A stretch of 64,000 bases of DNA from Sphingomonas endophytica (GTDB lineage: Bacteria > Pseudomonadota > Alphaproteobacteria > Sphingomonadales > Sphingomonadaceae). Positions 20,161-28,283 of the stretch are shown in pieces. The notes beneath the pieces were generated by a model. The model was not told the DNA's origin. It did not search any database and saw only the letters and a list, made by a program, of their open reading frames with translations. Position numbers and translations under genes: made by a program. Each line of letters begins with the position of its first letter. Positions within the stretch are counted from its first letter, which is position 1. The stretch is from positions 17,494 to 81,493 of the forward strand of contig NZ_LDTB01000011.1 of the NCBI RefSeq assembly GCF_001476895.1, in the 5' to 3' direction.

Positions 20161-20481
20161 ATGATGCGTATCGACCCGTTCGTCCGCGTCGCCGGGGTCG
20201 TCGGCGCGGCGCTGCTCGGCGCGGCGGCGCTTTCGGCGCAGCAATCCGCGCCGCCGACGCCCGGTCCCGGGCTCGACCTGATCAACGAACGGTGCGGCTA
20301 TTGCCACACCCCCAATCAGGTGTTCGCCGCGCGCAAGACGTCGGCCGAATGGCCCGCGATCGTCCAGTCGATGATCGATCGCGGTGCCGAACTGACGCCG
20401 GAGGAGCAGAAGGTGATGAACGACTATCTGGTCGCCACGCTCGCCACCGATCGGAAGGCGGCCGGCGCGGCGGGGCATTGA
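20161..20481 (+). CDS. Small periplasmic cytochrome c
   Basis: This 106-residue protein has a signal peptide (ending near LSAQQ, residue 28) and one heme-binding CGYCH motif (C45, C48, H49). The segment after it, SAEWPAIVQSM to EEQKVMNDYLV, contains the methionines that could act as sixth ligand. AAGGGA at 20149-20154 fits ATG 20161 or 20164; an ATG at 20155 is too close to it. It follows the quinoprotein by 11 bp and is presumably its electron acceptor. Confidence 0.88.
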   Translation: MMRIDPFVRVAGVVGAALLGAAALSAQQSAPPTPGPGLDLINERCGYCHTPNQVFAARKTSAEWPAIVQSMIDRGAELTPEEQKVMNDYLVATLATDRKAAGAAGH

Positions 20482-20485
20482 GGGC

Positions 20486-20510
20486 GCGGGGGCGGGCCGG
20501 TCGCCCCCGC
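20486..20510. terminator. Bidirectional hairpin terminator
   Basis: GCGGGGGCG (20486-20494) and CGCCCCCGC (20502-20510) form a perfect 9-bp stem with a 7-nt loop. It sits in the 33-bp gap between two convergent genes, so it can stop transcription from both sides. Confidence 0.6.
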
Positions 20511-20514
20511 CACG

Positions 20515-21519
20515 TCAGCGGGCGTGGCGCGGCAGCACCCCCGCGACCCTGGTCGTCAACCGATATACGCTGGTCGAGGCGGTGATGTAGAGCGTGCGGC
20601 CGTCGCCCGCGAAGGCCAGGTTGGCCGCCACCTCCGGCAGCACGATCCGCCCGAGCACCTTGCCCGCCGGCGAGATCACGCGGATGCCGCCGGGTCCGGT
20701 CGCCCAGATGTTGCCGCGCCGGTCGACCTTCAGCCCGTCGGCGCCGCCGGCCCCGTCGGCGGGGAAGGCGATCAGCACGCGCCGCGCCGTGACCGTGCCG
20801 CCGCGTCCGACCTGATAGGCGTAGATCGTCCCCGGCGGTCCGTAATCGGTGACGTACAGCGTCCGCCCGTCCGGGGAAAAGCCGATGCCGTTGGGCAGCG
20901 TCAGGTCGGTGATGACGGGCGTCAGCGTACCGCCGGCATAGCGGAACACCGCATTGTAGGGCAGCTGCTTGGCGGGATCGCGATCCATGCCGTTGTACAG
21001 CCCGAACGGCGGATCGGTGAACCACAACGCGCCATCGGCGGCGAAGACCAGGTCGTTGGGGCTGTTCAGCCGCTTCCCGCGATAGTCGGCGATCACCGGG
21101 GTGATCCGGCGGTCGGCGCCGACCCGCACGATCCGGCGCGCGCCCATCTGCGCCATCAGCACGCTGCCGTCGCGGTCGGGGGCGAGCCCGTTCGGGCCGA
21201 TGCTCTTGCCGGCCGGCGGGTCGGCGAGCCCGCCCGCATGGGCGATCAGCGACTCGACGCGGCCGGAGGGATCGACCGCGCGCAGCACGTCGCCGCTCAC
21301 GTCGGAGAACCACAAGCGGCCCTCGTGCCACAGCGGCCCCTCCGTGAAGCCGAAGCCGGTCGCGACCCGCTCGACCCGGGTGTCCGGCGCGATCAGTGCG
21401 TCGAGCGCGGGGTCGAGCCGCTCGATCCGCGCGCCGCCTTGTTGCGCGGGTGCGGCGGCATGGAGCGCGAGCGGCGCGACGACCGCCGCCGCGACGACGA
21501 ACAGGCGCGGCATCGTCAT
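20515..21519 (-). CDS. Secreted SMP-30/gluconolactonase-family lactonase
   Basis: The 334-residue protein has a signal peptide (about 1-26) and a six-bladed SMP-30 propeller. Metal and substrate residues align with the family: E60 (FGFTEGPLWH), N155 (NSPNDLVF), N210 (LPNGIGFSPDG) and D261 (ADGLKVD). Family members hydrolyse sugar or other lactones. As a periplasmic enzyme next to PQQ dehydrogenases, which typically make lactones, it probably opens the lactone formed there. ATG 21519 overlaps the stop of the upstream gene (ATGA). Confidence 0.9.
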   Translation of the reverse strand: MTMPRLFVVAAAVVAPLALHAAAPAQQGGARIERLDPALDALIAPDTRVERVATGFGFTEGPLWHEGRLWFSDVSGDVLRAVDPSGRVESLIAHAGGLADPPAGKSIGPNGLAPDRDGSVLMAQMGARRIVRVGADRRITPVIADYRGKRLNSPNDLVFAADGALWFTDPPFGLYNGMDRDPAKQLPYNAVFRYAGGTLTPVITDLTLPNGIGFSPDGRTLYVTDYGPPGTIYAYQVGRGGTVTARRVLIAFPADGAGGADGLKVDRRGNIWATGPGGIRVISPAGKVLGRIVLPEVAANLAFAGDGRTLYITASTSVYRLTTRVAGVLPRHAR

Positions 21520-21944
21520 ACCGCGTCGGTCAGCAGGACGAGATAGTCGCGATTGAGCACCGTGCGCTCGATCAGCGGCCAGTTGCGCTCGTGCACATCG
21601 GAGCGGATCCATTGCTGGCGCTGCGCCTCGCTCTCATAGGTGAGCTGGAAGCGATAATTGACCCCGGCGGGCGGCGCGGGCCGGCCCTGGATCACCGTGC
21701 GCAGCTTGAGCATCTTGAGGTCGATGAAGCCGCGCCCGCGAAAGCTCCGCGCCGCCGGCAGGAAATGCCGGTGGAAGGCGTCGAGCATTTCCTGTTCGCG
21801 CGCCGGATCGACCGCGAGGTCGCAATAGAGCACGATCGGCTTCGGCTTCGGCGTCGTCTTCGGCGCGGCGGCGCGGGCCGCGCCGGGCAGCGCCCAGCCC
21901 GCGCCCGTGGCGGCGATCAGTCGCAGGAGGGAGCGTCGTTGCAT
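21516..21944 (-). CDS. Small secreted protein, possible dimeric alpha/beta-barrel (ABM-like)
   Basis: This 142-residue protein has a signal peptide with a twin-arginine-like start (MQRRSLLRLIAATGAGW, cleavage near ARAA). The mature part shows a ferredoxin-like pattern: IVLYCDLAVDPAREQEMLDA, a helix, then FQLTYESEAQRQQWI. This resembles antibiotic-biosynthesis-monooxygenase or EthD-like small domains. No catalytic residues are evident. It lies between a bicupin and the lactonase with an ATGA overlap to the latter, so it belongs to the same periplasmic pathway. An AGGACC site supports the start. The function is unknown. Confidence 0.75.
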   Translation of the reverse strand: MQRRSLLRLIAATGAGWALPGAARAAAPKTTPKPKPIVLYCDLAVDPAREQEMLDAFHRHFLPAARSFRGRGFIDLKMLKLRTVIQGRPAPPAGVNYRFQLTYESEAQRQQWIRSDVHERNWPLIERTVLNRDYLVLLTDAV

Positions 21945-21964
21945 CGGCAGGGTCCTTTCCGGGG

Positions 21965-22870
21965 TCAGCGCGGGGGAAGCGAGGCCGCGTAGGCGGCCTT
22001 GGCGGCGGGATCGCGCGCGATCCCGACCACCATCAGTTCGAGCGGGGCGTCCCCGGTCGCGCGCAGGCTTCGGCGCGCGCCGACCTCGACCGGCAGCGCG
22101 TCGCCGCCGCGCAGCGGCGCGCGGTCGCCGGCGACCGTCGCCTCGCCGGTGCCGGCCATGACATAGACCATCTCGCTGATCCCCGGTGCGGCGGCACCCT
22201 CCAGCGCGGCGCCGGGCGGGATCAGCACATGGTCCACGAACGCCCAGGGGGTCGCGAACACCTCCGGGCCGAGCAGCCGGCGCGTACGGATCGCGCCGTC
22301 CGCCGTCAGTCTGGCGCGGTCGAACCGGATCGCGGCGAATTGCGCGACCGGGTCGATCGCCGCTGCGTCGCGCGCGTCGTCCAGGTCGAAATTGTCATAG
22401 CGCTTGGTCTGGCCGACGTTGATGTTCAGCCACTGCACCGGCCGGTCGGAGGCGTTGTAGAGCGCATGGGCGTGCCCCATCCGGTCGGGTACCGCGGCGG
22501 GGCCGGCCAGCGTCGCGGTGCGGCCGTCGACCGTGAACTGCGCCTCGCCGTCCAGGATGACGAACATCTCCTCGCACTGGTGGTGGAAATGCTGGCCGAT
22601 CCCGCTGTGCGGGGCGATCACGCCGCGGTGGACGAAGATCAGGTTGGTGGACAGCGCATCGGGGCCGAGCAGCGGCGCGAACGCCATCGTGCCCGCGCCG
22701 CCGTGCACCTTGTCCAGCCGCCGATAGCGTGCCGGGTCGCTATGGCCGATCCGCTGCGCCAGCGGCCGCGCCGCCGGTGCCGGACCGCGCGGCGGCTGCG
22801 CCGGTGCGGTGGCCCCCAGCATCAGCGTCAGCATCGTCGCGCCGCGCGCCAGCGATCGGATCGCACCCAC
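21965..22870 (-). CDS. Secreted bicupin (dioxygenase/isomerase-like fold)
   Basis: The 301-residue protein has an N-terminal signal sequence (about 1-24) and two cupin domains. The first has a full metal site: H94, H96, E100 or E101 in GQHFHHQCEEMFVILDG, and H135 in GHAHALYN. The second (about 200-285) keeps the barrel but lacks a clear histidine set, so it is probably structural. The GTG start has GGGAG seven bases upstream. It heads a minus-strand operon with the ABM-like protein and the lactonase, divergent from an MFS gene across a candidate operator. Dioxygenase, isomerase or binding roles remain open. Confidence 0.85.
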   Translation of the reverse strand: MGAIRSLARGATMLTLMLGATAPAQPPRGPAPAARPLAQRIGHSDPARYRRLDKVHGGAGTMAFAPLLGPDALSTNLIFVHRGVIAPHSGIGQHFHHQCEEMFVILDGEAQFTVDGRTATLAGPAAVPDRMGHAHALYNASDRPVQWLNINVGQTKRYDNFDLDDARDAAAIDPVAQFAAIRFDRARLTADGAIRTRRLLGPEVFATPWAFVDHVLIPPGAALEGAAAPGISEMVYVMAGTGEATVAGDRAPLRGGDALPVEVGARRSLRATGDAPLELMVVGIARDPAAKAAYAASLPPR

Positions 22871-22935
22871 CCCGTTTCTCCCGTCCGCGCCGGAATCGAC
22901 CGGCTTTACGGATGCTTACAACGGGTCTACACAAA

Positions 22936-22947
22936 ATCATATAGGAT
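22936..22947 (+). promoter_or_regulatory. Candidate GntR operator between divergent operons
   Basis: ATCATATAGGAT is an exact copy of 7998-8009. It lies 66 bp from the bicupin start (minus strand) and 38 bp before the MFS start (plus strand), so one bound dimer could control both operons. Confidence 0.6.
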
Positions 22948-22984
22948 ATAATGCGGTACCAGCCGTGCGTCCGGGAGAGTGCTG

Positions 22985-24289
22985 ATGGCGAAGGCGGGGC
23001 GAACGAACGTGCGGGTGCGGCTGGTGGCGATGCTGTTCGTCATCAGCGCGATCGCGTTCCTCGATCGCACCAACATCTCGGTCGCCGGTGTGCAGATGCG
23101 TCAGGAATATGCGATCGACCGGATCCGGCTCGGCTGGATCTTCAGCGCGTTCCTGATCGGCTATGCCGCCTTCCAGGTGCCCGCCGGCTGGCTGGCGGCG
23201 CGGATCGGCCCGCGCCGTCTGCTGACGCTGGCGCTGCTCTGGTGGGGCGTGTTCAGCATCGCCACCGCCTGGGTGCCGCCGGGCAGCGCGCATGCCATCA
23301 CGCTGCTGATGCTGGTGCGCTTCGGGCTCGGCATCGGCGAGGCGGCGGTCTATCCGTCCGGCAACCAGTTCGTGTCGCGCTGGGTGCCGGCGCAGGAACG
23401 CGGCAAGGCCAACGGCCTGATCTTCGCGGGCGTCGGGGCGGGATCGGGGCTGACCCCGCCGCTCATCAGCGCGGTGGTCGCGGTCGGCGGCTGGCGCGCG
23501 TCCTTCTACGTCTGCGCGCTGATCGGGCTGATCGCCGCCGTCATCTGGTTCGCGATCGCGCGCGACCGGCCGCAGGAGCATCCGGCCGTGAACGCGGCGG
23601 AGCGGGCGCATATCGAGGCGGGGCTGCCCGACGCGCCGGCCGGCGCGACCGGGCCGATCCCGTGGCGCGCGATCCTCGGCAGCCGCGCGGTATGGGGACT
23701 GTTCCTCAGCTATTTCGCGTTCGGCTATGTCATCTGGATCTTCTTCAGCTGGTTCTTCATCTACCTCGCGGAGGCGCGCGGGCTGGATCTGACTTCCAGC
23801 GCGCTGTTCGGCATGGCGCCCTTCCTCGCGATGACGGTCGGGTGTCTCGCCGGGGGCGTCATCAACGATGCGGTGTCGCGGCGGCACGGCCTGTACTGGG
23901 GCCGATCCGGGCTGGCGATGCTGTCGTTCGCGCTGACCGCCGTGTTCCTGCTGATCGGCTCGCGGGTCGACAACGCGCCGCTCGCGGTGATGACCCTCGC
24001 GCTGGGCGGCGGCGCGATCTATCTGTCGCAAAGCTCCTTCTGGTCGGTCACCGCCGACATCGCGGGGCGTCACACCGGCGTCGTGTCGGGGCTGATGAAC
24101 GTCGGCTGCCAGATCGGCGGCGCGCTGACCGCGTCGCTCACGCCGTGGATCGCGGCGCGCTACGGCTGGGCGGCGGCCTTCGGGACCGGCGCGGGGGTGG
24201 TGATGCTGGGCATCGGTGCCTGGGCGATCGTCGATCCCCGCCGGCTGATCGGCGCCGACCGCGATCCTGTCGCGATCGCCGCACGATGA
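22985..24289 (+). CDS. MFS transporter (ACS family)
   Basis: The 434-residue permease has twelve predicted helices with AFLDRTNISVAGVQMRQEY in helix 1 and AGWLAARIGPRRLL in the helix 2-3 loop, the ACS-family pattern. ATG 22985 is chosen over GTG 22979 because GGGAGAG overlaps the latter and is well placed for the ATG. It is the third organic-anion-type MFS gene in 25 kb and is not close to a duplicate of the one at 9.4 kb. It is followed by a second bicupin gene. Confidence 0.9.
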   Translation: MAKAGRTNVRVRLVAMLFVISAIAFLDRTNISVAGVQMRQEYAIDRIRLGWIFSAFLIGYAAFQVPAGWLAARIGPRRLLTLALLWWGVFSIATAWVPPGSAHAITLLMLVRFGLGIGEAAVYPSGNQFVSRWVPAQERGKANGLIFAGVGAGSGLTPPLISAVVAVGGWRASFYVCALIGLIAAVIWFAIARDRPQEHPAVNAAERAHIEAGLPDAPAGATGPIPWRAILGSRAVWGLFLSYFAFGYVIWIFFSWFFIYLAEARGLDLTSSALFGMAPFLAMTVGCLAGGVINDAVSRRHGLYWGRSGLAMLSFALTAVFLLIGSRVDNAPLAVMTLALGGGAIYLSQSSFWSVTADIAGRHTGVVSGLMNVGCQIGGALTASLTPWIAARYGWAAAFGTGAGVVMLGIGAWAIVDPRRLIGADRDPVAIAAR

Positions 24290-24315
24290 TCGCGAACGAC
24301 CAACGGAGAGGAAGC

Positions 24316-25275
24316 ATGATCCACGACACCGGACGCCGTCGGCGCGTCGTCGCCTGCGCGCTCGCCGCGCTGACGCTCACCGCGCAGGCGCCGCGCCCCG
24401 CGCCGCCCGCCCCGGTCGAGATGTGGGTGCCCAAGAAGACGCCCTATGCCGCCTATGACGCGCCGAACCGTCCGTGGTGGAAGCTCGCCGAGGTGCGCGC
24501 GCTGCACCGGGGCGCGGCCGACTGGTCGCAACCGATCGTGCGCAACCGCGACCTTGTCGCCGACTGGCACCAGCAGGCGCCCGGCAACCGCACCGCCGAG
24601 GTCGCCTATGCCGACAATCGCACCGCGATCATCGTGTGGGAGGGGCAGGTGCGCGTCACCATCGCCGGCCACCCGACGTTCGTGGCGGGCAAGGGGTTCG
24701 AGATCGACGTGCCGCTGCGCGTGCCGTTCACGCTGGAGACGATCGGCGACCGGCCGGCCTTGTGGTTCGAGGTCCATGCCGCCAGCGACCTGCCGCTCTA
24801 TCCGGTCGCCGGCACGGCGGCGCGGCCGCGCGACGTCGCCGGCTTCCGCTACGAACGGCGGCTGGTGTCCGGCGGCGCGGGCACGCCCGACGCGACCAAC
24901 CCGCTGTACCTCGATTACTACAAGGACGTGGTGCAGGGCGGGGCGCGCGCCACCGCCTTCGTCGCGGCGCAGCATCTGTTCGTGAACAACATTCGCGGCC
25001 GTGCCACGCCGACGCCGCCCGCGTCCAACCTCGGCCATTTCCACGTCGGCTACGACGAATTCTGGTTCGTCATGGAGGGCAATGTCGATCTTCAGATCGA
25101 GGGGGAGCCGCTGATCGCGGGCGCCGCGCCCGGCGACGTGCTGATCGCCAAGCAGGGACGCTGGCACCGCGCCAGCTTCGGCGGGCCGGAGGGGCAGATG
25201 GGAACGCGGGTCGCGATCAATCCCTACCCGCTCGGGCTGCACGGCTACAGCGTCCGGTCGGGCGGGCGTCAGTAG
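24316..25275 (+). CDS. Secreted bicupin protein
   Basis: This 319-residue protein has an export signal (about 1-24) and two cupin domains. Only the C-terminal domain has an intact metal site: H241, H243, E248 (GHFHVGYDEFWFV) and H284 (GRWHRASF). In the bicupin at 21.9 kb the N-terminal domain holds the metal, so the two proteins are mirror-like and may have complementary roles. GGAGAGGAAG directly before ATG 24316 makes it the likely start, although an ATG at 24286 overlaps the previous stop. It ends 10 bp from the convergent copB gene. The reaction is unknown. Confidence 0.82.
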   Translation: MIHDTGRRRRVVACALAALTLTAQAPRPAPPAPVEMWVPKKTPYAAYDAPNRPWWKLAEVRALHRGAADWSQPIVRNRDLVADWHQQAPGNRTAEVAYADNRTAIIVWEGQVRVTIAGHPTFVAGKGFEIDVPLRVPFTLETIGDRPALWFEVHAASDLPLYPVAGTAARPRDVAGFRYERRLVSGGAGTPDATNPLYLDYYKDVVQGGARATAFVAAQHLFVNNIRGRATPTPPASNLGHFHVGYDEFWFVMEGNVDLQIEGEPLIAGAAPGDVLIAKQGRWHRASFGGPEGQMGTRVAINPYPLGLHGYSVRSGGRQ

Positions 25276-25285
25276 CGCCGCCGGA

Positions 25286-26425
25286 TCAGAACCAGGCGCG
25301 GATCCCGGCCACCGCCGCCAGGCCGCCCACCTCGTCGCCGCGCGCGCGCGCCAGCCGCGCCGTGGCGCCGACGCGACGCTCCCACGACAGGCCGACATAG
25401 GGCGCGAATTCGCGCCGCCGGTCATAGCGGAGCCGCACGCCCAGCTCGATATCGGTCAGCCCCGCGCCGGTCCCGGTGTCCCGCATCGCCTGCGCGGCGG
25501 CATTGGCCTCGACGCGCGGCTGGAGCACCACGAACTGCGTCACCCGCTGGTCGTACCATCCGACCGCGCGCGCCAGCAGCTCGCCCCTGGTCGACAGGAA
25601 CAGCGCGGCCTCGACATCGAACCAATAGGGCGCCAGCCCCTCGACGCCGATCGTCGCATAGCCGCGCGCGGGGCGGGGGGTGATGTCGTAGCGCACGCCC
25701 GCCTGCAGGTTCCAATACGGGTCCAGCGCGCGGCTGTAGAGCGCCTGCACTTCCGCATCGTCGACCCCGCGACCGGCGCTGCCCTCGCCTTCGGTCTTGA
25801 TCGTCAGCCGGTCGATATCGCCGCCGATCCAGAGATCGCCGTCCCAGCGATAGCCGTCGCGACCGTCGCGTACCTGATACTCGCCCAGGTTCAGCAGCGC
25901 CTGATGGATCGTCATCCCGCCATGTTCGCGGCGCATCGCGCGCGCGGCGCGGCGCATCGCGGCGGCGTCGTGATAGCGCGCCGCCGCCAGACCGGGGACG
26001 GCGCGCGGTGCCGGGGCGGTGCCGACGGGCAGGTCGGTGCCAGCCGGCGGGGACGACGACGGTCCGGGATCGACCGCCATGTCATGCCCGCCATGGCCCG
26101 CCATCGGGGTCGTCGTCATGCCGGGCATATGGTGCCCGCCATGGTCCTGCGCCGCCGGGGCCGTCGTCATGCCGGGCAGATGGTGTCCGGGATGCGGATC
26201 GGCGGGCGCTTTCGTCGCGGGCGTGTCGTGTGCCGCGTGCGGGGCGGATCGTCGCGCCGCCGCAGGGCGCGCCGGTCGCGGCGCGGGCTTCCGCCGCGCG
26301 CCGGACGCCGCCGGTCGGGGCGTCGCGGCGGGCATCGCCATTCCCGGCATCGTCGCATGATCCATCGTCTGCGCCCCGGCGGGCGCGGCGATCAGGGCCC
26401 ATGCGGCAAGCGGCGCGATCCTCAT
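25286..26425 (-). CDS. copB: Copper resistance outer membrane protein CopB
   Basis: The 379-residue protein has a signal peptide (about 1-18), a long Ala/Pro/His/Met-rich linker with repeated HxxHHMPGM and HGGHDM copper-binding patterns (about 18-110), and a C-terminal domain (about 150-379) with the CopB sequence pattern, ending in an aromatic residue. CopB is the outer membrane partner of the CopA oxidase in periplasmic copper detoxification. ATG 26425 overlaps the copA stop (ATGA) and has a GGAGAGG site. The low-complexity linker is long for the family. Confidence 0.92.
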   Translation of the reverse strand: MRIAPLAAWALIAAPAGAQTMDHATMPGMAMPAATPRPAASGARRKPAPRPARPAAARRSAPHAAHDTPATKAPADPHPGHHLPGMTTAPAAQDHGGHHMPGMTTTPMAGHGGHDMAVDPGPSSSPPAGTDLPVGTAPAPRAVPGLAAARYHDAAAMRRAARAMRREHGGMTIHQALLNLGEYQVRDGRDGYRWDGDLWIGGDIDRLTIKTEGEGSAGRGVDDAEVQALYSRALDPYWNLQAGVRYDITPRPARGYATIGVEGLAPYWFDVEAALFLSTRGELLARAVGWYDQRVTQFVVLQPRVEANAAAQAMRDTGTGAGLTDIELGVRLRYDRRREFAPYVGLSWERRVGATARLARARGDEVGGLAAVAGIRAWF

Positions 26426-28224
26426 GCCGCCTCTCCGTCCGCGCGCACCTGCACCACCTGCATCATCCCGGCATGCATGTGATAGAGCATGTGGCAGTGG
26501 AACGCCCAGTCGCCCGCATTCGCGGTGACGTCCCAGCTCACCGTCCCGCCCGGCTGCACCATCACCGTATGCTTGCGCGGGCTGTACGCGCCATGCCCCG
26601 TCACCAGTTCGAAGAAATGGCCGTGCAGGTGGATCGGGTGTCCCATCATCGTGTCGTTGACCAGCGTGACGCGGACGCGCTCCCCGGCGGTGAACGGGAT
26701 CGGCGCGGTCACTTCCGACAGCTTCTCGCCGTCGAACCCCCACATGTAACGTTCCATGTTGCCGGTCAGGTGGATCTCCAGCGCGCGCGAGGGCGCGCGG
26801 ACGTCGGGGTTGCGGTCGCGCGCGATCAGGTCGCGATAGGTGAGGACGCGGTGGCCGACATCCTCCAGCCCCTGACCGGGATCGCCGGTGCGATCGACCG
26901 GCATCGGCGCGATCGTCTGCACCCCCGGACCCTTGCGCACCCCCGGCGCCTTCGCGAAGTCGCGCATGTCGCCATGGTCCATCGTGGCATGGCCCGCCGT
27001 GGGAGGATCCATCCCCGCATGACCCATCCCCGCATGGTCCATCGTCGCGTGACCCATGGCCGCGTGGTCCATCCCGGGCATCGCATCATGCGCCGCCATG
27101 TCCTTCCCGCCGCCATCCATCCCGCCCATCCCCATGTCCTTCATGGTTGCGACCGGGCGGCGACGCAGCGGCGGTACCGCGCCGACCATCCCGGCACGCG
27201 GCGCCAGCGTCGCGCGCGCCATGCCCGACCGGTCGACGCTTTCGCCGACCAATGTATAGGCGATGTCCGCGGGCGGCGTGACGATCACGTCATAGGTTTC
27301 CGCCACGCCGATCTGGAATTCGTCGACCTCCACCGGGCGCACGTTCATCCCGTCCGCCTGCACCACCGTCATCGGCAGGCCCGGGATACGGACGTTGAAG
27401 GTCGTCATCGCCGATGCGTTGACGATGCGCAGCCGCACCCGCTCGCCGGGGCGGAACAGCCCGGTCCAATGGTCGCGCGGCCCATGGCCGTTGACCAGAT
27501 AGGTGTAGGTGGAGCCGGTCACGTCCGCGACGTCGGTCGGGTCCATCCGCATCCGCCCCCAGGCGAGCCGCTCGCGCAGCGGCTGGTCCTCGCCCTTCAG
27601 CAGCCCGGCCAGCGTCTGCTGCTGGCGATTGAAGTAACCGGCCTGCTTCTTCAGGTTCATGAAGATGCGGTGCGGGTGCAGCGGGCTGTGGTCCGACAGG
27701 ACGATCACATGCTCGCGGTCGGACACGATCGGATCGTCGCCGGCCGGGTCGATCACGATCGGGCCGTACAGCCCCATCTGCTCCTGCAATCCCGAATGGC
27801 TGTGGTACCAGTAGGTGCCGGCCTGCACGACCGGGAATTCGTAGGTGAACGTGCTGCGCTTCGGGATGCCGGGAAAGGAGATGCCGGGCACGCCGTCCAT
27901 CTGGAACGGCACGATCAGCCCGTGCCAGTGCAGCGAACTGTCCTCGTCCAGCGCGTTCTCGACATGCAGCCGCACCGTCCGCCCTTCGCGCAGCCGGATC
28001 AGCGGCGCGGGAACGCTGCCGTTGATGCCGATCGCATGGCGGCGCCGGCCGTCGATCGTCATCATCTGGTGCGCGATGCGAAGGTGGATGTCGTCGCCGG
28101 TCACGGTCGGCAGGCCCGCCGACACCGGCTGCGCCCAGCCGGGCAGCCCGGCGGACAGCGCCGCACCGCCCGCCACCAGCCCGGCACCCCGCAACAATTG
28201 ACGGCGATCGACAACGCCCGACAT
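26422..28224 (-). CDS. copA: Copper resistance multicopper oxidase CopA
   Basis: The 600-residue protein is Tat-exported (DRRQLLRGAGLVAGG, residues 6-20) and has three cupredoxin domains. Copper ligands are seen at HWHG (99-102), HSHSG (141-145), HPIHLHGH (529-536) and HCHMLYHMHAGM (576-587, type 1 Cys577). A Met/His-rich segment at 361-420 (MxxM, MDHAxMGH repeats) is the accessory Cu(I)-binding loop of CopA/CueO-type oxidases. ATG 28224 has GGGAG five bases upstream. It oxidises Cu(I) in the periplasm. No cop regulator or P-type ATPase gene lies nearby. Confidence 0.95.
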   Translation of the reverse strand: MSGVVDRRQLLRGAGLVAGGAALSAGLPGWAQPVSAGLPTVTGDDIHLRIAHQMMTIDGRRRHAIGINGSVPAPLIRLREGRTVRLHVENALDEDSSLHWHGLIVPFQMDGVPGISFPGIPKRSTFTYEFPVVQAGTYWYHSHSGLQEQMGLYGPIVIDPAGDDPIVSDREHVIVLSDHSPLHPHRIFMNLKKQAGYFNRQQQTLAGLLKGEDQPLRERLAWGRMRMDPTDVADVTGSTYTYLVNGHGPRDHWTGLFRPGERVRLRIVNASAMTTFNVRIPGLPMTVVQADGMNVRPVEVDEFQIGVAETYDVIVTPPADIAYTLVGESVDRSGMARATLAPRAGMVGAVPPLRRRPVATMKDMGMGGMDGGGKDMAAHDAMPGMDHAAMGHATMDHAGMGHAGMDPPTAGHATMDHGDMRDFAKAPGVRKGPGVQTIAPMPVDRTGDPGQGLEDVGHRVLTYRDLIARDRNPDVRAPSRALEIHLTGNMERYMWGFDGEKLSEVTAPIPFTAGERVRVTLVNDTMMGHPIHLHGHFFELVTGHGAYSPRKHTVMVQPGGTVSWDVTANAGDWAFHCHMLYHMHAGMMQVVQVRADGEAA

Positions 28225-28283
28225 GCACACTCCCGGAAGGCGCCGCGACCCGCGGCATCGCTCCCTTTACGCGGGCGAGGCGC

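Noticed and set aside
25900..26350. Low-complexity G+C-rich DNA that might be non-coding repeats
   Set aside because: It is the in-frame Ala/Pro/His/Met linker of CopB.
26950..27130. Regularly spaced similar units that could suggest a CRISPR array or satellite
   Set aside because: The units are the codons of the Met/His-rich copper-binding segment of CopA (residues 361-420); there are no unique spacers.
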